This document shows, in pieces, positions 3,893 through 11,234 of a DNA stretch of 17,965 bases. Source of the DNA: Candidatus Nomurabacteria bacterium (GTDB lineage Bacteria; Patescibacteriota; Minisyncoccia; Phycocordibacterales; UBA10002); assembly GCA_943354745.1 (NCBI GenBank), contig CALRDB010000019.1, positions 1 through 17,965 on the forward strand, given 5' to 3'. Both the position numbers and the translations under genes were made by a program. Under the pieces are notes generated by a model that was not told where the DNA came from, did no database searches, and saw only the letters and a program-made list of their open reading frames with translations. Every line of letters starts with the position of its first letter. Positions within the stretch are counted from its first letter, which is position 1.

Positions 3893-4813
3893 CTAAGAGG
3901 TATGAACGTAAAGATAAATGTCCTCAAGTGCCTTAACAGCATCACCTGCTGCGATGTTGTTTTGGTGGTATAAACCGTCCGTGCAGTCTCCTGCGGCCCA
4001 GATGCCCAAAAGTGAAGTCTGTTGTGTCCTAGGGTCTACTATGACCTGCTTATAGGGTGTTAGCTTCACGAGGTCGCCAAGGAAATCAGTGGCCGGAGAC
4101 GAGCCAATTTCGACAAAGATACCCTGCACCAGAAGTTCCTTAGGTCCTCCAGATTCCCTGTTCTGATAGACAAGGCTTGTTACGAATTTGTCTCCTTTAA
4201 CTTCTAGGATATCGGTTGAAAGCAGTGCCTTCATTTTAGGATTCGCCAGCACTTTCTTTACGGTTATAGGGTCCGCCTTAAACTCATTGTTTTTGTGTAT
4301 GAGAGTGACACTCTTTGTGTATGCAAGCAGCTGTGCCGCCGATTCAAAACCTGCGTTACCGCCACCTATAACCGCGACATCCAAGTCGGCAAACAAAGGT
4401 CCGTCGCAACTCGCGCAGTAGGTGATGCCCTTATGTTCCAAGCTATCTGCGCCTTTTACATCCAGCTTCCTTCGCGCACTCCCTGCGGTTACAAGTACTG
4501 TCCGTGCCTCGTAGGTACTCGCATCGGTCATAACGGTAAAACCATTTGTGCTTTTTGTAACGTTTGCCACTGTCTCTCCCGCCTTAATATCAACGATGTC
4601 ACCGGCGTAGGCACGAAGATGTGCTTCCAGGGTTTTGGCAAGATCGGTTCCAGAAATTTTCACGGTTCCTATCCAGTTTTCAATACCTTCGGATACGGTA
4701 CTTTGTCCGCCAAAATCACGCGCGATAAAAACCGTCTTCAAGCGTTTGCGTGAAGCATAAATTCCCGCGGCAACACCCGCAGGACCGCCACCAATGATTG
4801 CTAAGTCGTACAT
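3893..4813 (-). CDS. trxB: thioredoxin reductase, AhpF-like
   Basis: A 306-residue flavoprotein that should pass electrons from NAD(P)H through FAD to a redox-active disulphide and then to a small thiol protein. Visible motifs are GGGPAG (8-13) for FAD, CASC (C133, C136) for the active disulphide, GGGNAG (150-155) for the nicotinamide dinucleotide, and GIWAAGDCTD near the C-terminus for FAD. The usual NADPH-binding HRR motif of TrxB is absent. The segment reads VTLIHKNNEFKAD, and a later stretch ESGGPKELLVQGIFVEIG resembles the reductase half of AhpF, which prefers NADH. The N-terminal AhpF domain is missing, so the partner thioredoxin or glutaredoxin-like protein is elsewhere. A promoter lies upstream at about 4857, and no Shine-Dalgarno sequence is seen. 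Confidence 0.9.
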   Translation of the reverse strand: MYDLAIIGGGPAGVAAGIYASRKRLKTVFIARDFGGQSTVSEGIENWIGTVKISGTDLAKTLEAHLRAYAGDIVDIKAGETVANVTKSTNGFTVMTDASTYEARTVLVTAGSARRKLDVKGADSLEHKGITYCASCDGPLFADLDVAVIGGGNAGFESAAQLLAYTKSVTLIHKNNEFKADPITVKKVLANPKMKALLSTDILEVKGDKFVTSLVYQNRESGGPKELLVQGIFVEIGSSPATDFLGDLVKLTPYKQVIVDPRTQQTSLLGIWAAGDCTDGLYHQNNIAAGDAVKALEDIYLYVHTS

Positions 4814-4815
4814 TA

Positions 4816-4843
4816 GATTTAAGATTAATGATTTAAGATTTCA
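4816..4843. repeat. degenerate 7-bp tandem repeat (GATTTAA word)
   Basis: Four 7-bp units read GATTTAA, GATTAAT, GATTTAA, GATTTCA on the plus strand. They end 2 bp before the trxB ATG, so they make up nearly its whole 5' leader. Confidence 0.65.
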
Positions 4844-4856
4844 GTAAAACAAGGAT

Positions 4857-4862
4857 AGTATA
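4857..4862 (-). promoter_or_regulatory. -10 box of trxB
   Basis: TATACT on the minus strand. No convincing -35 at 17 bp was found; TTTAAT-like sequence lies about 16-17 bp upstream. Transcription would start near 4850, giving a leader of about 37 nt filled by the heptamer repeat. Confidence 0.5.
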
Positions 4863-4883
4863 CCAGTATTACGTGCCAAATTA

Positions 4884-4911
4884 AAGAAAACCGATTTCTC
4901 GGTTTTCTTCT
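4884..4911 (-). terminator. terminator after ftsZ
   Basis: On the minus strand AGAAAACCGA, loop GAAA, TCGGTTTTCT is followed by TTAATTT. It lies 32 bp past the ftsZ stop, between ftsZ and the trxB promoter. Confidence 0.65.
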
Positions 4912-4941
4912 TACTTTAATCTCAAAGCTTACAACTTAAAT

Positions 4942-6105
4942 CTATTTTTTTGCTCGGCGAAGAAAAGCCGGAACCGCGCCCCAATCGTCGTCGACGTCCT
5001 CGAGAATCTTCTTTTCTTCCACTACAGGTAAAACGGCCTTAGGCGTTTCTTTGTTGGCAGAAAAACTAGGCATAATCGTGCTAAAGATCTTACTCTTGTC
5101 CTCTGTAACCGCTGGTTTTTCAACAGCAAAGAGTGGCTTAGATTTTGCTCCATCAGGGAAACCTGACGCAATCACGGTAATCTTTATTTCACCCTTCTTG
5201 AGCTTTTCGTCCTTGATCGTCCCGAAGATGACCTTTGCGTTTGGGTCGATCGATTCGGTAATTACCTTCGCGGCGTCCTGAATTTCAAACATAGTGAGAT
5301 CGTCTCCTCCGGCGATCGAGAAGAGCACACCTTTTGCACCATTGATTGAGAGTTCAAGAAGGGGAGAGTTGATAGCTATTTTCGCCGCTTCTTCTGCGCG
5401 TTTCTCGCCGGTGGCGGAACCGATACCGATGAGAGCTGATCCCGCATTCTCCAAGATGGAGCGGATGTCAGCGAAGTCGAGGTTAATGATACCAGGGGTG
5501 GTGATGAGATCTGAGATACCTTCTACTGCCTGACGAAGTACTTCATCACACATGGCGAATGCCGCTTTTGCCGTAGTGTCTTTTGAAATGGCAGAGAGAA
5601 GTCGGTCGTTTGGGATTACGATAATCGCGTCCACTACCTTTCGGAGCTCTTCAAGACCTTGATCGGCAAGTCGAAGTCGTTGTGCGCCTTCGAAAAAGAA
5701 CGGTCTCGTGGTCACGGCGACGGTGAGTGCTCCCATTTCCTTGGCCGTCTTTGCCACGATGGGGGCAGATCCGGTAAACGTTCCACCTCCTTCTCCTCCG
5801 GCGATGAATACCATGTCAGCACCCTTTATCGCCTCTTGAAGTTCTTCGCGAGTTTCTTCAGCTGCACGTTTGCCAATCTCTGGATTCATTCCGGTACCGA
5901 GACCGCGCGTCAGGTTCTTGCCGATATGAATTTTCTTTTTCGCTTGCGTATTATGGAGGTCCTGCGCGTCGGTGTTTACGCCAATAAACTCAACGCCTTT
6001 CACCTTGCAGTTGATCATGTGGTTCAGCGCATTTTTGCCCGAGCCACCGCAACCGAAGACCTTGATTCGCGCGAATGCTTCAACTTCTGGAATGATTTGG
6101 GGCAT
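4942..6105 (-). CDS. ftsZ: cell division GTPase FtsZ
   Basis: A 387-residue tubulin-like GTPase that forms the division ring. Residues 18-25 carry the nucleotide loop GCGGSGKN. The tubulin signature is at 103-114 but reads GGEGGGTFTGSA, with Phe110 in place of the nearly invariant Gly of GGGTGTG (codon TTT at 5778-5776). The synergy loop NLDFAD (208-213) is intact, so it should still activate the neighbouring subunit. An acidic linker leads to a C-terminal peptide DDDWGAVPAFLRRAKK, which matches the FtsA/membrane-anchor binding tail. It follows ftsA in the same direction with a 210-bp gap that holds a possible promoter and a heptamer repeat directly before the ATG. Confidence 0.97.
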   Translation of the reverse strand: MPQIIPEVEAFARIKVFGCGGSGKNALNHMINCKVKGVEFIGVNTDAQDLHNTQAKKKIHIGKNLTRGLGTGMNPEIGKRAAEETREELQEAIKGADMVFIAGGEGGGTFTGSAPIVAKTAKEMGALTVAVTTRPFFFEGAQRLRLADQGLEELRKVVDAIIVIPNDRLLSAISKDTTAKAAFAMCDEVLRQAVEGISDLITTPGIINLDFADIRSILENAGSALIGIGSATGEKRAEEAAKIAINSPLLELSINGAKGVLFSIAGGDDLTMFEIQDAAKVITESIDPNAKVIFGTIKDEKLKKGEIKITVIASGFPDGAKSKPLFAVEKPAVTEDKSKIFSTIMPSFSANKETPKAVLPVVEEKKILEDVDDDWGAVPAFLRRAKK

Positions 6106-6111
6106 AAGGAA

Positions 6112-6143
6112 TAGCTTATAGCTGTTAGCTTCTAGCTTTTAGG
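6112..6143. repeat. degenerate 7-bp tandem repeat (TAGCTTA word)
   Basis: Four 7-bp units on the plus strand, TAGCTTA, TAGCTGT, TAGCTTC, TAGCTTT, then TAGG, immediately upstream of the ftsZ ATG (6105). No Shine-Dalgarno sequence is visible in or around it. Confidence 0.65.
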
Positions 6144-6234
6144 AAGAAGGCCAACAGAGCCGATAAAAGAAGTGGAGCTAATCAAAAAACAAGAGAAAAA
6201 AACCATATGTCGTACTCTCTCGTAGGTAAAGGCA

Positions 6235-6262
6235 ATCTTAGCACTCAACTTAAAAGAGTAAA
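6235..6262 (-). promoter_or_regulatory. possible ftsZ promoter
   Basis: On the minus strand TTTACT (6262-6257), a 16-bp spacer and TAAGAT (6240-6235). It would give a leader of about 120 nt and let ftsZ be expressed apart from ftsA. The remaining gap sequence shows no other feature. Confidence 0.35.
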
Positions 6263-6315
6263 GGGGTTGACCTATTTCAGTAATTATTCTGTTGTTTCGT
6301 TACAGGGAATGACCT

Positions 6316-7500
6316 TTACGGAAGGAACTGCCTAAAAAGATTCATAAGACCCTTTCGCGTTTTCTTAACAAATTTGAGACCGGAGATAGTTTCCGCATCT
6401 TCATTTTGAAGGCCGATGATGCAGAGGCCGTAGGCAACTGACCAGGACGCATCTTTAATTTGTCCCCGAATATTATTCCCGAACGACACACTGGCCACGC
6501 GCGCAGGGAGTCGTAGAGAGGCTTTAGCAAGATCATCAACCGTTTCGATGGCGGACCCACCTCCGGTAAGTACAATACCGGCAGGGAGGAGTCCACTTCG
6601 ACCAAGTTTTTTAAGATGAGCTTCGATGAGTTCGAAAATATCGGAAAGTCTTGCTTCGATAATCTCTTCCAGTTTTTTCTGAGAGAAAGTACTTCCTATA
6701 AGTGAACCTCGTTTGATGCTTTCCGCCTCTTCAAGCGGAATACGAAGTCCAAGCGCAATATCGTTGGTAATGTCGTTACTACCAATTGGGAATATCTCAA
6801 GGGAAAGGGGAAGGTTATTTTCAAAAACAACAATTGAGACTGTTTCAGATCCGATATTTGCGAGTACCACCCCAGCCATTTTTTGCTGTTTCGTGAGTGT
6901 TACCAAACTTGCTGCCATAGGCGCAGCTACCAGATCTTCAACCTCAATACCCGCTTCCGCGAGTGTTTCAAGAAGATCATTTATATGATGTTCAAAACAG
7001 GTAATGAAGAGCGTGCGCACTTCAAGTTTACTTCCGCGCAATCCTTCAGGTTTTCCTAAAATTACTTTACCATCTACCTTGAACTGAAGTGGAATCGTAT
7101 GAAGAATTTTTCGGTTTAGTGACAGCGGGGGAGGAATCTCCTGCTCGCTCGTTTCAATCGCTTTTTTAACATCAAGTTCGGTGATTTCAGAGTCAGCTCT
7201 CGTAATCACAACGGTACCGCTCGAGGTCAGACAGGAAAGTCCAATACCACCAATAGAAACAACCGCTCTCGTGATAGGGGTGTTCGCTGCTTTTGACGCT
7301 TGTTCAACGGCCTGGCGAACACTCTTGATCGCATCCCCCTGGCTCAGTATATAACCGTGTCGAAGACCACGGGATTCTGCAAACCCGACACCTATTACCT
7401 TAGGAAGCTCTCGGTCTCCTTCTTTGGCGCTTTCTGCTGCTACGACTCGCGTCTGGTAGGTGCCGATATCAATGCCGACTGAAATGTTTTTGTGGGACAT
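6316..7500 (-). CDS. ftsA: cell division protein FtsA
   Basis: A 394-residue actin-like ATPase that tethers FtsZ filaments to the membrane. The N-terminus VGIDIGTYQTRVV (8-20) is the phosphate-1 loop of the actin/Hsp70 fold. LANIGSETVSIVVFE is the phosphate-2 region, and VLTGGGSAI is the adenosine-binding motif. The last residues RKGLMNLFRQFLP form the amphipathic helix typical of FtsA membrane targeting. Its place before ftsZ on the same strand supports the call. ybeY ends 98 bp upstream. Confidence 0.95.
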   Translation of the reverse strand: MSHKNISVGIDIGTYQTRVVAAESAKEGDRELPKVIGVGFAESRGLRHGYILSQGDAIKSVRQAVEQASKAANTPITRAVVSIGGIGLSCLTSSGTVVITRADSEITELDVKKAIETSEQEIPPPLSLNRKILHTIPLQFKVDGKVILGKPEGLRGSKLEVRTLFITCFEHHINDLLETLAEAGIEVEDLVAAPMAASLVTLTKQQKMAGVVLANIGSETVSIVVFENNLPLSLEIFPIGSNDITNDIALGLRIPLEEAESIKRGSLIGSTFSQKKLEEIIEARLSDIFELIEAHLKKLGRSGLLPAGIVLTGGGSAIETVDDLAKASLRLPARVASVSFGNNIRGQIKDASWSVAYGLCIIGLQNEDAETISGLKFVKKTRKGLMNLFRQFLP

Positions 7501-7534
7501 GAAGAAAGGATAACCAATGACTGAAAAATCTATA

Positions 7535-7597
7535 ACTGAATAACGAGAATAAAAAAGTTATTCAGTCATTCAGTGATGAGTTATCAGTGATGAGTAG
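7535..7597. repeat. inverted and 7-bp tandem repeat between ybeY and ftsA
   Basis: ACTGAATAAC (7535-7544) and GTTATTCAGT (7557-7566) form a 10-bp hairpin. It is followed by 7-bp units CAGTGAT, GAGTTAT, CAGTGAT, GAGTAGA (7571-7598). The hairpin lacks a T tail on the minus strand, so termination is not assured. Confidence 0.5.
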
Positions 7598-7598
7598 A

Positions 7599-7985
7599 TT
7601 AAATTTTGAACTTTTTGCGAAATTTAATCTCTTCACGCTCCATTCTACTCCCATGTTCATATCCTTTCAAATGAACAAGACCGTGGATAAATAAAAAGTT
7701 AAGAAAATTTGAAACACTTCGTTTAAAAAGTGGTGCCTGTTCTGCAACATCCTGCATGCAGAAGATGATTTCGCCGGAAAGAGGGGACAGAGAAAAGCTC
7801 AGAATGTCCGTCGAAGACGCTTTACCCCGATATTTTTTATTGAGCATTTTTATTTCTGAAGGCTCGACAAAAGCAATACTGAGCTCGTACTTCTCTCCTA
7901 ATACGGAATTCGCCAGATCAGACCAAAGACCCCGCGGGAGGCGGGGTTTAGGTTCTAGAGAGTGGGAGATGGTTATCGAAGCCAT
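7599..7985 (-). CDS. ybeY: endoribonuclease YbeY (rRNA maturation)
   Basis: A 128-residue single-domain metalloprotein involved in 16S rRNA 3' end maturation and ribosome quality control. The zinc motif HGLVHLKGYEH (101-111) supplies H101, H105 and H111, as in the family signature HGxxHLxGYDH, with Glu for Asp. Upstream conserved segments LNKKYRGKASSTDILSFSL (48-66) and GEIIFC also fit. It begins 12 bp after the rpsU stop, so the two ribosome-related genes are almost certainly one operon. Confidence 0.95.
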   Translation of the reverse strand: MASITISHSLEPKPRLPRGLWSDLANSVLGEKYELSIAFVEPSEIKMLNKKYRGKASSTDILSFSLSPLSGEIIFCMQDVAEQAPLFKRSVSNFLNFLFIHGLVHLKGYEHGSRMEREEIKFRKKFKI

Positions 7986-7997
7986 GCGCTCCTGAGG

Positions 7998-8255
7998 TTA
8001 TCTTCGGCCTCTCTTCTTTTCGACTGGAAGTTTGCCCAATTTTGCAAGCTTCTCACGATCAGCAAGGCGGTTGATGAATTTGAGGGTCGACATCTTCTTT
8101 TTAAGGGAAGATTGGTTGCGTTCTTTGTAACGAAGGCTGCGTACTTTATTGAGTACACCGGAACCTTGCACACGCTTCGTAAAACGACGAAGCAGGCTTA
8201 AACTACTTTCGCTTCCGGTCTTTTGAACTTCAACGTTTACGTTTGGGGCTGACAT
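7998..8255 (-). CDS. rpsU: 30S ribosomal protein bS21
   Basis: An 85-residue basic protein. VEVQKTGSESSLSLLRRFTKRVQGSGVLNKVRSLRYKE matches the bS21 pattern of a short beta segment followed by two basic helices. Family members usually have about 60-70 residues; this one has a longer basic tail (KKKMSTLKFINRLADREKLAKLG). bS21 sits near the anti-Shine-Dalgarno end of 16S rRNA. I chose the ATG at 8255 over one 12 codons upstream because promoter elements occupy the upstream codons. It is the first gene of the rpsU-ybeY operon. Confidence 0.9.
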   Translation of the reverse strand: MSAPNVNVEVQKTGSESSLSLLRRFTKRVQGSGVLNKVRSLRYKERNQSSLKKKMSTLKFINRLADREKLAKLGKLPVEKKRGRR

Positions 8256-8262
8256 GGGCGCT

Positions 8263-8291
8263 ATAGTAGCATACCAATCACGAGAGCGCAA
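8263..8291 (-). promoter_or_regulatory. promoter of rpsU-ybeY
   Basis: TTGCGC (8291-8286), a 17-bp spacer and TACTAT (8268-8263) preceded by TGC, an extended -10. The -10 ends 7 bp before the ATG, so the transcript would start at or within one or two bases of the start codon. Confidence 0.65.
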
Positions 8292-8353
8292 TTGTCGTTA
8301 CGGAGCTTACGCAGCATTCTGTATGCGATAGGTGTCGCGGCGCTCTGTCGTGG

Positions 8354-9610
8354 CTAAGCAAGCTTTAATTTCTTGAGATGATCCGCGAGTTGGTGCAGTT
8401 TAACCGTTTCCTGTGCACGGTTCTGTGTATTTCTCACAATAACCGAGTTCTCGAGCGCCTCTCGTTGGCCGAGAATAATCGAGTAGGGAATTTTCATGTT
8501 TTCAATCGAAGATACCTGAGAAAGAAGTTTATCTCGGTTAAGTGACTGGTAGAGAGGAATACCGGCTTTTCGCAACGTCTCGATTACCCGAAGACTTTTT
8601 AGCTTGGCACAAAAGCCTAGTTGGAAGAAGAAAATTGAAGGTCTTTTGAAGAGTACTCGTCTTGTAGCGGCGCTCTCTTTCTTGGACCGTGAAAGCAGTA
8701 GGTTCATTCCGATAGAAGGTACTTCACGTTTAAGGCCTAATCGCTTCCCTAGGGTGTTATAGCGCACCCCTGAGCAGAGGGGACGAGTGGTTCCATTTTC
8801 CGTTGTTTCTCTAATTTCAAAAAGCGTTTCTGATGCGAAAAGGCGATTGCTTATAAGTTTCGGGTCGATACCAAAGGGTATTTCGAGCTCTTCAAGAAAC
8901 TCAAGTACTTCTTTAAAGTGTCGACGGCTTTCGTCCCCAAGAAAACTAATCGATTGTGGTGCCTCTTCGGCAAGAGTACGACACTTTTCATGATCACACG
9001 TTAGTAATTCGATCGGATTTTTCCGTAGCAGTGTCTTGCAGGCTTGTGGAAGAGAGGCAATATGCTTTCGGTAATAGTTGGTAAGTTCACGCACAAACCG
9101 ATTAAGTGATTCGCGGTCGCCGACGCTGTTCAGTGCAACTGAAAGTTCATTGTGTCCCTCATTCTTTAGTGTAGCCAATCCGGTTTGAATAAGAGTCGCC
9201 TCTGCGATACTTTTATTACTGCCCATGATCTCAAACGTGAGGCGATGCTTGTCCGATTTATCTTTCAACTTACCACTCGGGGTAAATTCCGCGGAAAACA
9301 TAATCGGATGACCGTATTCAGACATGTGCTTCTCCTCGAAATAACGGAACATGGCCGCCTTTTCTTGGAGTGTTGGCATGAGGCAGAGAGAATCGGCCTT
9401 ACTCGCGTCTCCGAGCATTTTGGCTTTCTCGTGATCTTCTTTGGTGATCGAAAGAGGAGTACTAAGCGGGGTAAATCCATAATAGAGTGCCGTCTCAATT
9501 CTTGGATCGATATTTTTATACTCGATATGGGTTGGGGTACGCCCAGACTTCTGCTTTTTGACAGCATTGAACTGTCGTTCGGGCACGATTGGTTGAATAG
9601 GGGGTTTCAT
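8354..9610 (-). CDS. histidyl-tRNA synthetase-like protein, probably inactive
   Basis: A 418-residue protein with class II HisRS architecture. The central part (NSVGDRESLNRFVRELTNYY..., then LLRKNPIELLTCDHEKC...APQSISFLGDESRRHF) aligns well with the HisRS insertion region, and the end (from about residue 325) with the HGTP anticodon-binding domain. Catalytic signatures are lost. The LRPEGT region reads LMPTLQEK, motif 2 (FRxER) reads EFTPSGKLK, the RGLDYYT histidine-binding motif reads SNRLFASET, and motif 3 (GLERL) reads SIGMNLLLSR. It should not charge tRNA-His. It could be a regulatory or scaffold paralogue comparable in idea to HisZ, but HisZ lacks the anticodon domain. The 98-bp gap to rpsU holds the rpsU promoter. 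Confidence 0.75.
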   Translation of the reverse strand: MKPPIQPIVPERQFNAVKKQKSGRTPTHIEYKNIDPRIETALYYGFTPLSTPLSITKEDHEKAKMLGDASKADSLCLMPTLQEKAAMFRYFEEKHMSEYGHPIMFSAEFTPSGKLKDKSDKHRLTFEIMGSNKSIAEATLIQTGLATLKNEGHNELSVALNSVGDRESLNRFVRELTNYYRKHIASLPQACKTLLRKNPIELLTCDHEKCRTLAEEAPQSISFLGDESRRHFKEVLEFLEELEIPFGIDPKLISNRLFASETLFEIRETTENGTTRPLCSGVRYNTLGKRLGLKREVPSIGMNLLLSRSKKESAATRRVLFKRPSIFFFQLGFCAKLKSLRVIETLRKAGIPLYQSLNRDKLLSQVSSIENMKIPYSIILGQREALENSVIVRNTQNRAQETVKLHQLADHLKKLKLA

Positions 9611-9750
9611 ACTAAAAATGAATTACAGATTATTGAGTATGAATTAGAAAAATGACGGCAACATACAATAAAGGTGATAGCTTCAGAAAGACCTCTTGGG
9701 TGGTGTTCCATTTCATGTAATGCGTACTCTCGTAGGTCACTCCTCGTGTA

Positions 9751-10347
9751 TTACTTCCATTCACCGGGGAAGACACTCACTTCAGAAATGGGAAAAAGGC
9801 GAATGAGTGGTCGTCCGACAATGAATTTGCGGTTAAGGGTACCCCAAAGTCTTGAGTCGGCACTCTCACCTCGGTTGTCACCAAGGACGAAGTACTCTTT
9901 TTCGCCTAGTGTTACCGTTGTCTTATTTGCATCCTTGGTCGAATTAAATATTCCTTGCTCCCAGACGAATCCTTGAGGGTACTCGGCGTTCTTCACGGTG
10001 ACCACGTTGCCGTCTATCTCTAACGTCTCTCCAGGAAGTCCCGCGACACGCTTAATAAGAAACTTGGTCGGTTCAGGAGGGAAGTGGAACACGATGACTT
10101 CGCCCCGCTTCGGTTCTTCAAACCGGTAAGAAAGCTCGTCAATGATGAGATAGTGCCCGCTTTCGAACGAGGGAACCATCGATGCTCCGCTCACGATGAA
10201 CGGTTGTGCGACAAACATGCGTATCGGCACGACGATAATCACGGCGATAATCGCAAACCTTACAAAATCTAAAATAGATTCCTTCGCACCCTCTTTTTTA
10301 ATTTCAGGAGGTGTTGGATGTGCGTTTGTTTCCTCCAGAGGTTCCAT
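9751..10347 (-). CDS. lepB: signal peptidase I
   Basis: A 198-residue membrane-anchored serine protease that removes signal peptides outside the membrane. Residues 25-48 form the single N-terminal membrane helix. SGASMVPS (53-60) contains the nucleophile S56, KRVAGLPGE (99-107) the general base K99, and LGDNRGESADSR (155-166) the box E region. I chose the ATG at 10347 over one 13 codons upstream because it lies 9 bp beyond a good -10 box and the extra residues are not family-like. Downstream, 140 bp without other features separate it from the HisRS-like gene. Confidence 0.95.
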   Translation of the reverse strand: MEPLEETNAHPTPPEIKKEGAKESILDFVRFAIIAVIIVVPIRMFVAQPFIVSGASMVPSFESGHYLIIDELSYRFEEPKRGEVIVFHFPPEPTKFLIKRVAGLPGETLEIDGNVVTVKNAEYPQGFVWEQGIFNSTKDANKTTVTLGEKEYFVLGDNRGESADSRLWGTLNRKFIVGRPLIRLFPISEVSVFPGEWK

Positions 10348-10356
10348 GATTGATGA

Positions 10357-10386
10357 ATTGTAGTATGTGCGAGTGCATTGACGCAA
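10357..10386 (-). promoter_or_regulatory. promoter of lepB
   Basis: TTGCGT (10386-10381), an 18-bp spacer and TACAAT (10362-10357). Transcription would begin about 3 nt before the lepB ATG. Confidence 0.6.
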
Positions 10387-10409
10387 TGAGCAAAGGTGTT
10401 TCGTGGCGC

Positions 10410-10523
10410 ATATGCAATACGAAAATACGAAAATATGAATATACGAATATACGAATTGCTTCGAATAAGATAAGATTGTTGCATTCGTAGTTATTCGTTG
10501 ATTCGTTCCGATTCGTAAATTCG
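10410..10523. repeat. ATTCG/CGAAT-rich repeat before pth
   Basis: The left part repeats a word like AATATACGA about every 9 bp. The right part (10483-10523) repeats ATTCG five times at spacings of 10, 8, 10 and 8 bp. A 25-nt segment here (10483-10507) matches 14971-14995 with one mismatch. The two sides are roughly inverted relative to each other. It fills the gap between the divergent lepB and pth genes and ends 5 bp before the pth ATG. Confidence 0.6.
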
Positions 10524-10528
10524 CATTT

Positions 10529-11146
10529 ATGTTTTACCTTGTTGGTTTAGGAAATCCAGGTAGTGAATACGAGAACACGCGTCACAACACAGGCGCGATG
10601 GTACTTGAGGTATTCAGAAAGACGGAAGAACTTCCTGAGTGGAGTGAAGATAAGAAGCGCAATTCACTTATTTCAGAAGGAAAGGTAGGTTCAGAGAAGG
10701 TTACCCTCGTCTTCCCACAAACCTTTATGAATAATTCAGGGCAAGCTCTAAAAGGAATCAAAGAACTGAAAGTAAAGACGGTCGGGAAGGGAAAAGATAA
10801 AAAAACTGAGATTCCTAATCTTGCGGTAATTCATGACGACCTCGATATTCCATTTGGAAAGTACAAAATTTCGTTTAATAAAAGTTCGGGTGGACATCAT
10901 GGTGTCGAGTCGATCATGAAGATGGTCAAGAGTGAAGCCTTCGTCCGCGTGCGTGTCGGAATCGCCTCATCCGCTTCTGCGGTGACGAAATCGCAGGAGG
11001 AAAAGGCGGTGGAGAAAATCATCTTAGGCAAATTCACTCCGGATCAGATGGTGGAATTTAAGAAGTTGGCAAAAAATATCGCAGAAGGGTTGCACTGTTT
11101 GATTGCCGAAAGTCGAGAAAAAGCCATGTCGCAATATCATAGCTAG
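10529..11146 (+). CDS. pth: peptidyl-tRNA hydrolase
   Basis: A 205-residue enzyme that cleaves peptidyl-tRNA released from stalled ribosomes. VGLGNPG (5-11) holds N9, RHNTG (18-22) holds the catalytic H19, FMNNSG (66-71) holds N68, and IHDDLDIPFG (101-110) holds the catalytic D103. In the conserved GGHNG motif, the Asn that helps bind substrate is replaced by His (GGHHG, H124). A lysine-rich insertion lies at about 82-95. It starts the rightward block opposite lepB, directly behind the ATTCG repeat. Confidence 0.95.
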   Translation: MFYLVGLGNPGSEYENTRHNTGAMVLEVFRKTEELPEWSEDKKRNSLISEGKVGSEKVTLVFPQTFMNNSGQALKGIKELKVKTVGKGKDKKTEIPNLAVIHDDLDIPFGKYKISFNKSSGGHHGVESIMKMVKSEAFVRVRVGIASSASAVTKSQEEKAVEKIILGKFTPDQMVEFKKLAKNIAEGLHCLIAESREKAMSQYHS

Positions 11147-11234
11147 CGAGAAAGCCCGCCACGTGAGCATTCTTACGTCTTTACGAGGGCGATGAGTCAG
11201 TATCATTCGCGAGTTAGAAGTGTAAAATAAAAAG

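Noticed and set aside
3814..3945. Longer N-terminus of the NUDIX protein.
   Set aside because: The extension translates a dispersed palindromic repeat and overlaps the end of trxB; the family domain starts after the ATG at 3813.
6238..6246. CIRCE heat-shock operator upstream of ftsZ.
   Set aside because: Only one half-site, TTAGCACTC, is present; the inverted half GAGTGCTAA does not follow at 9 bp.
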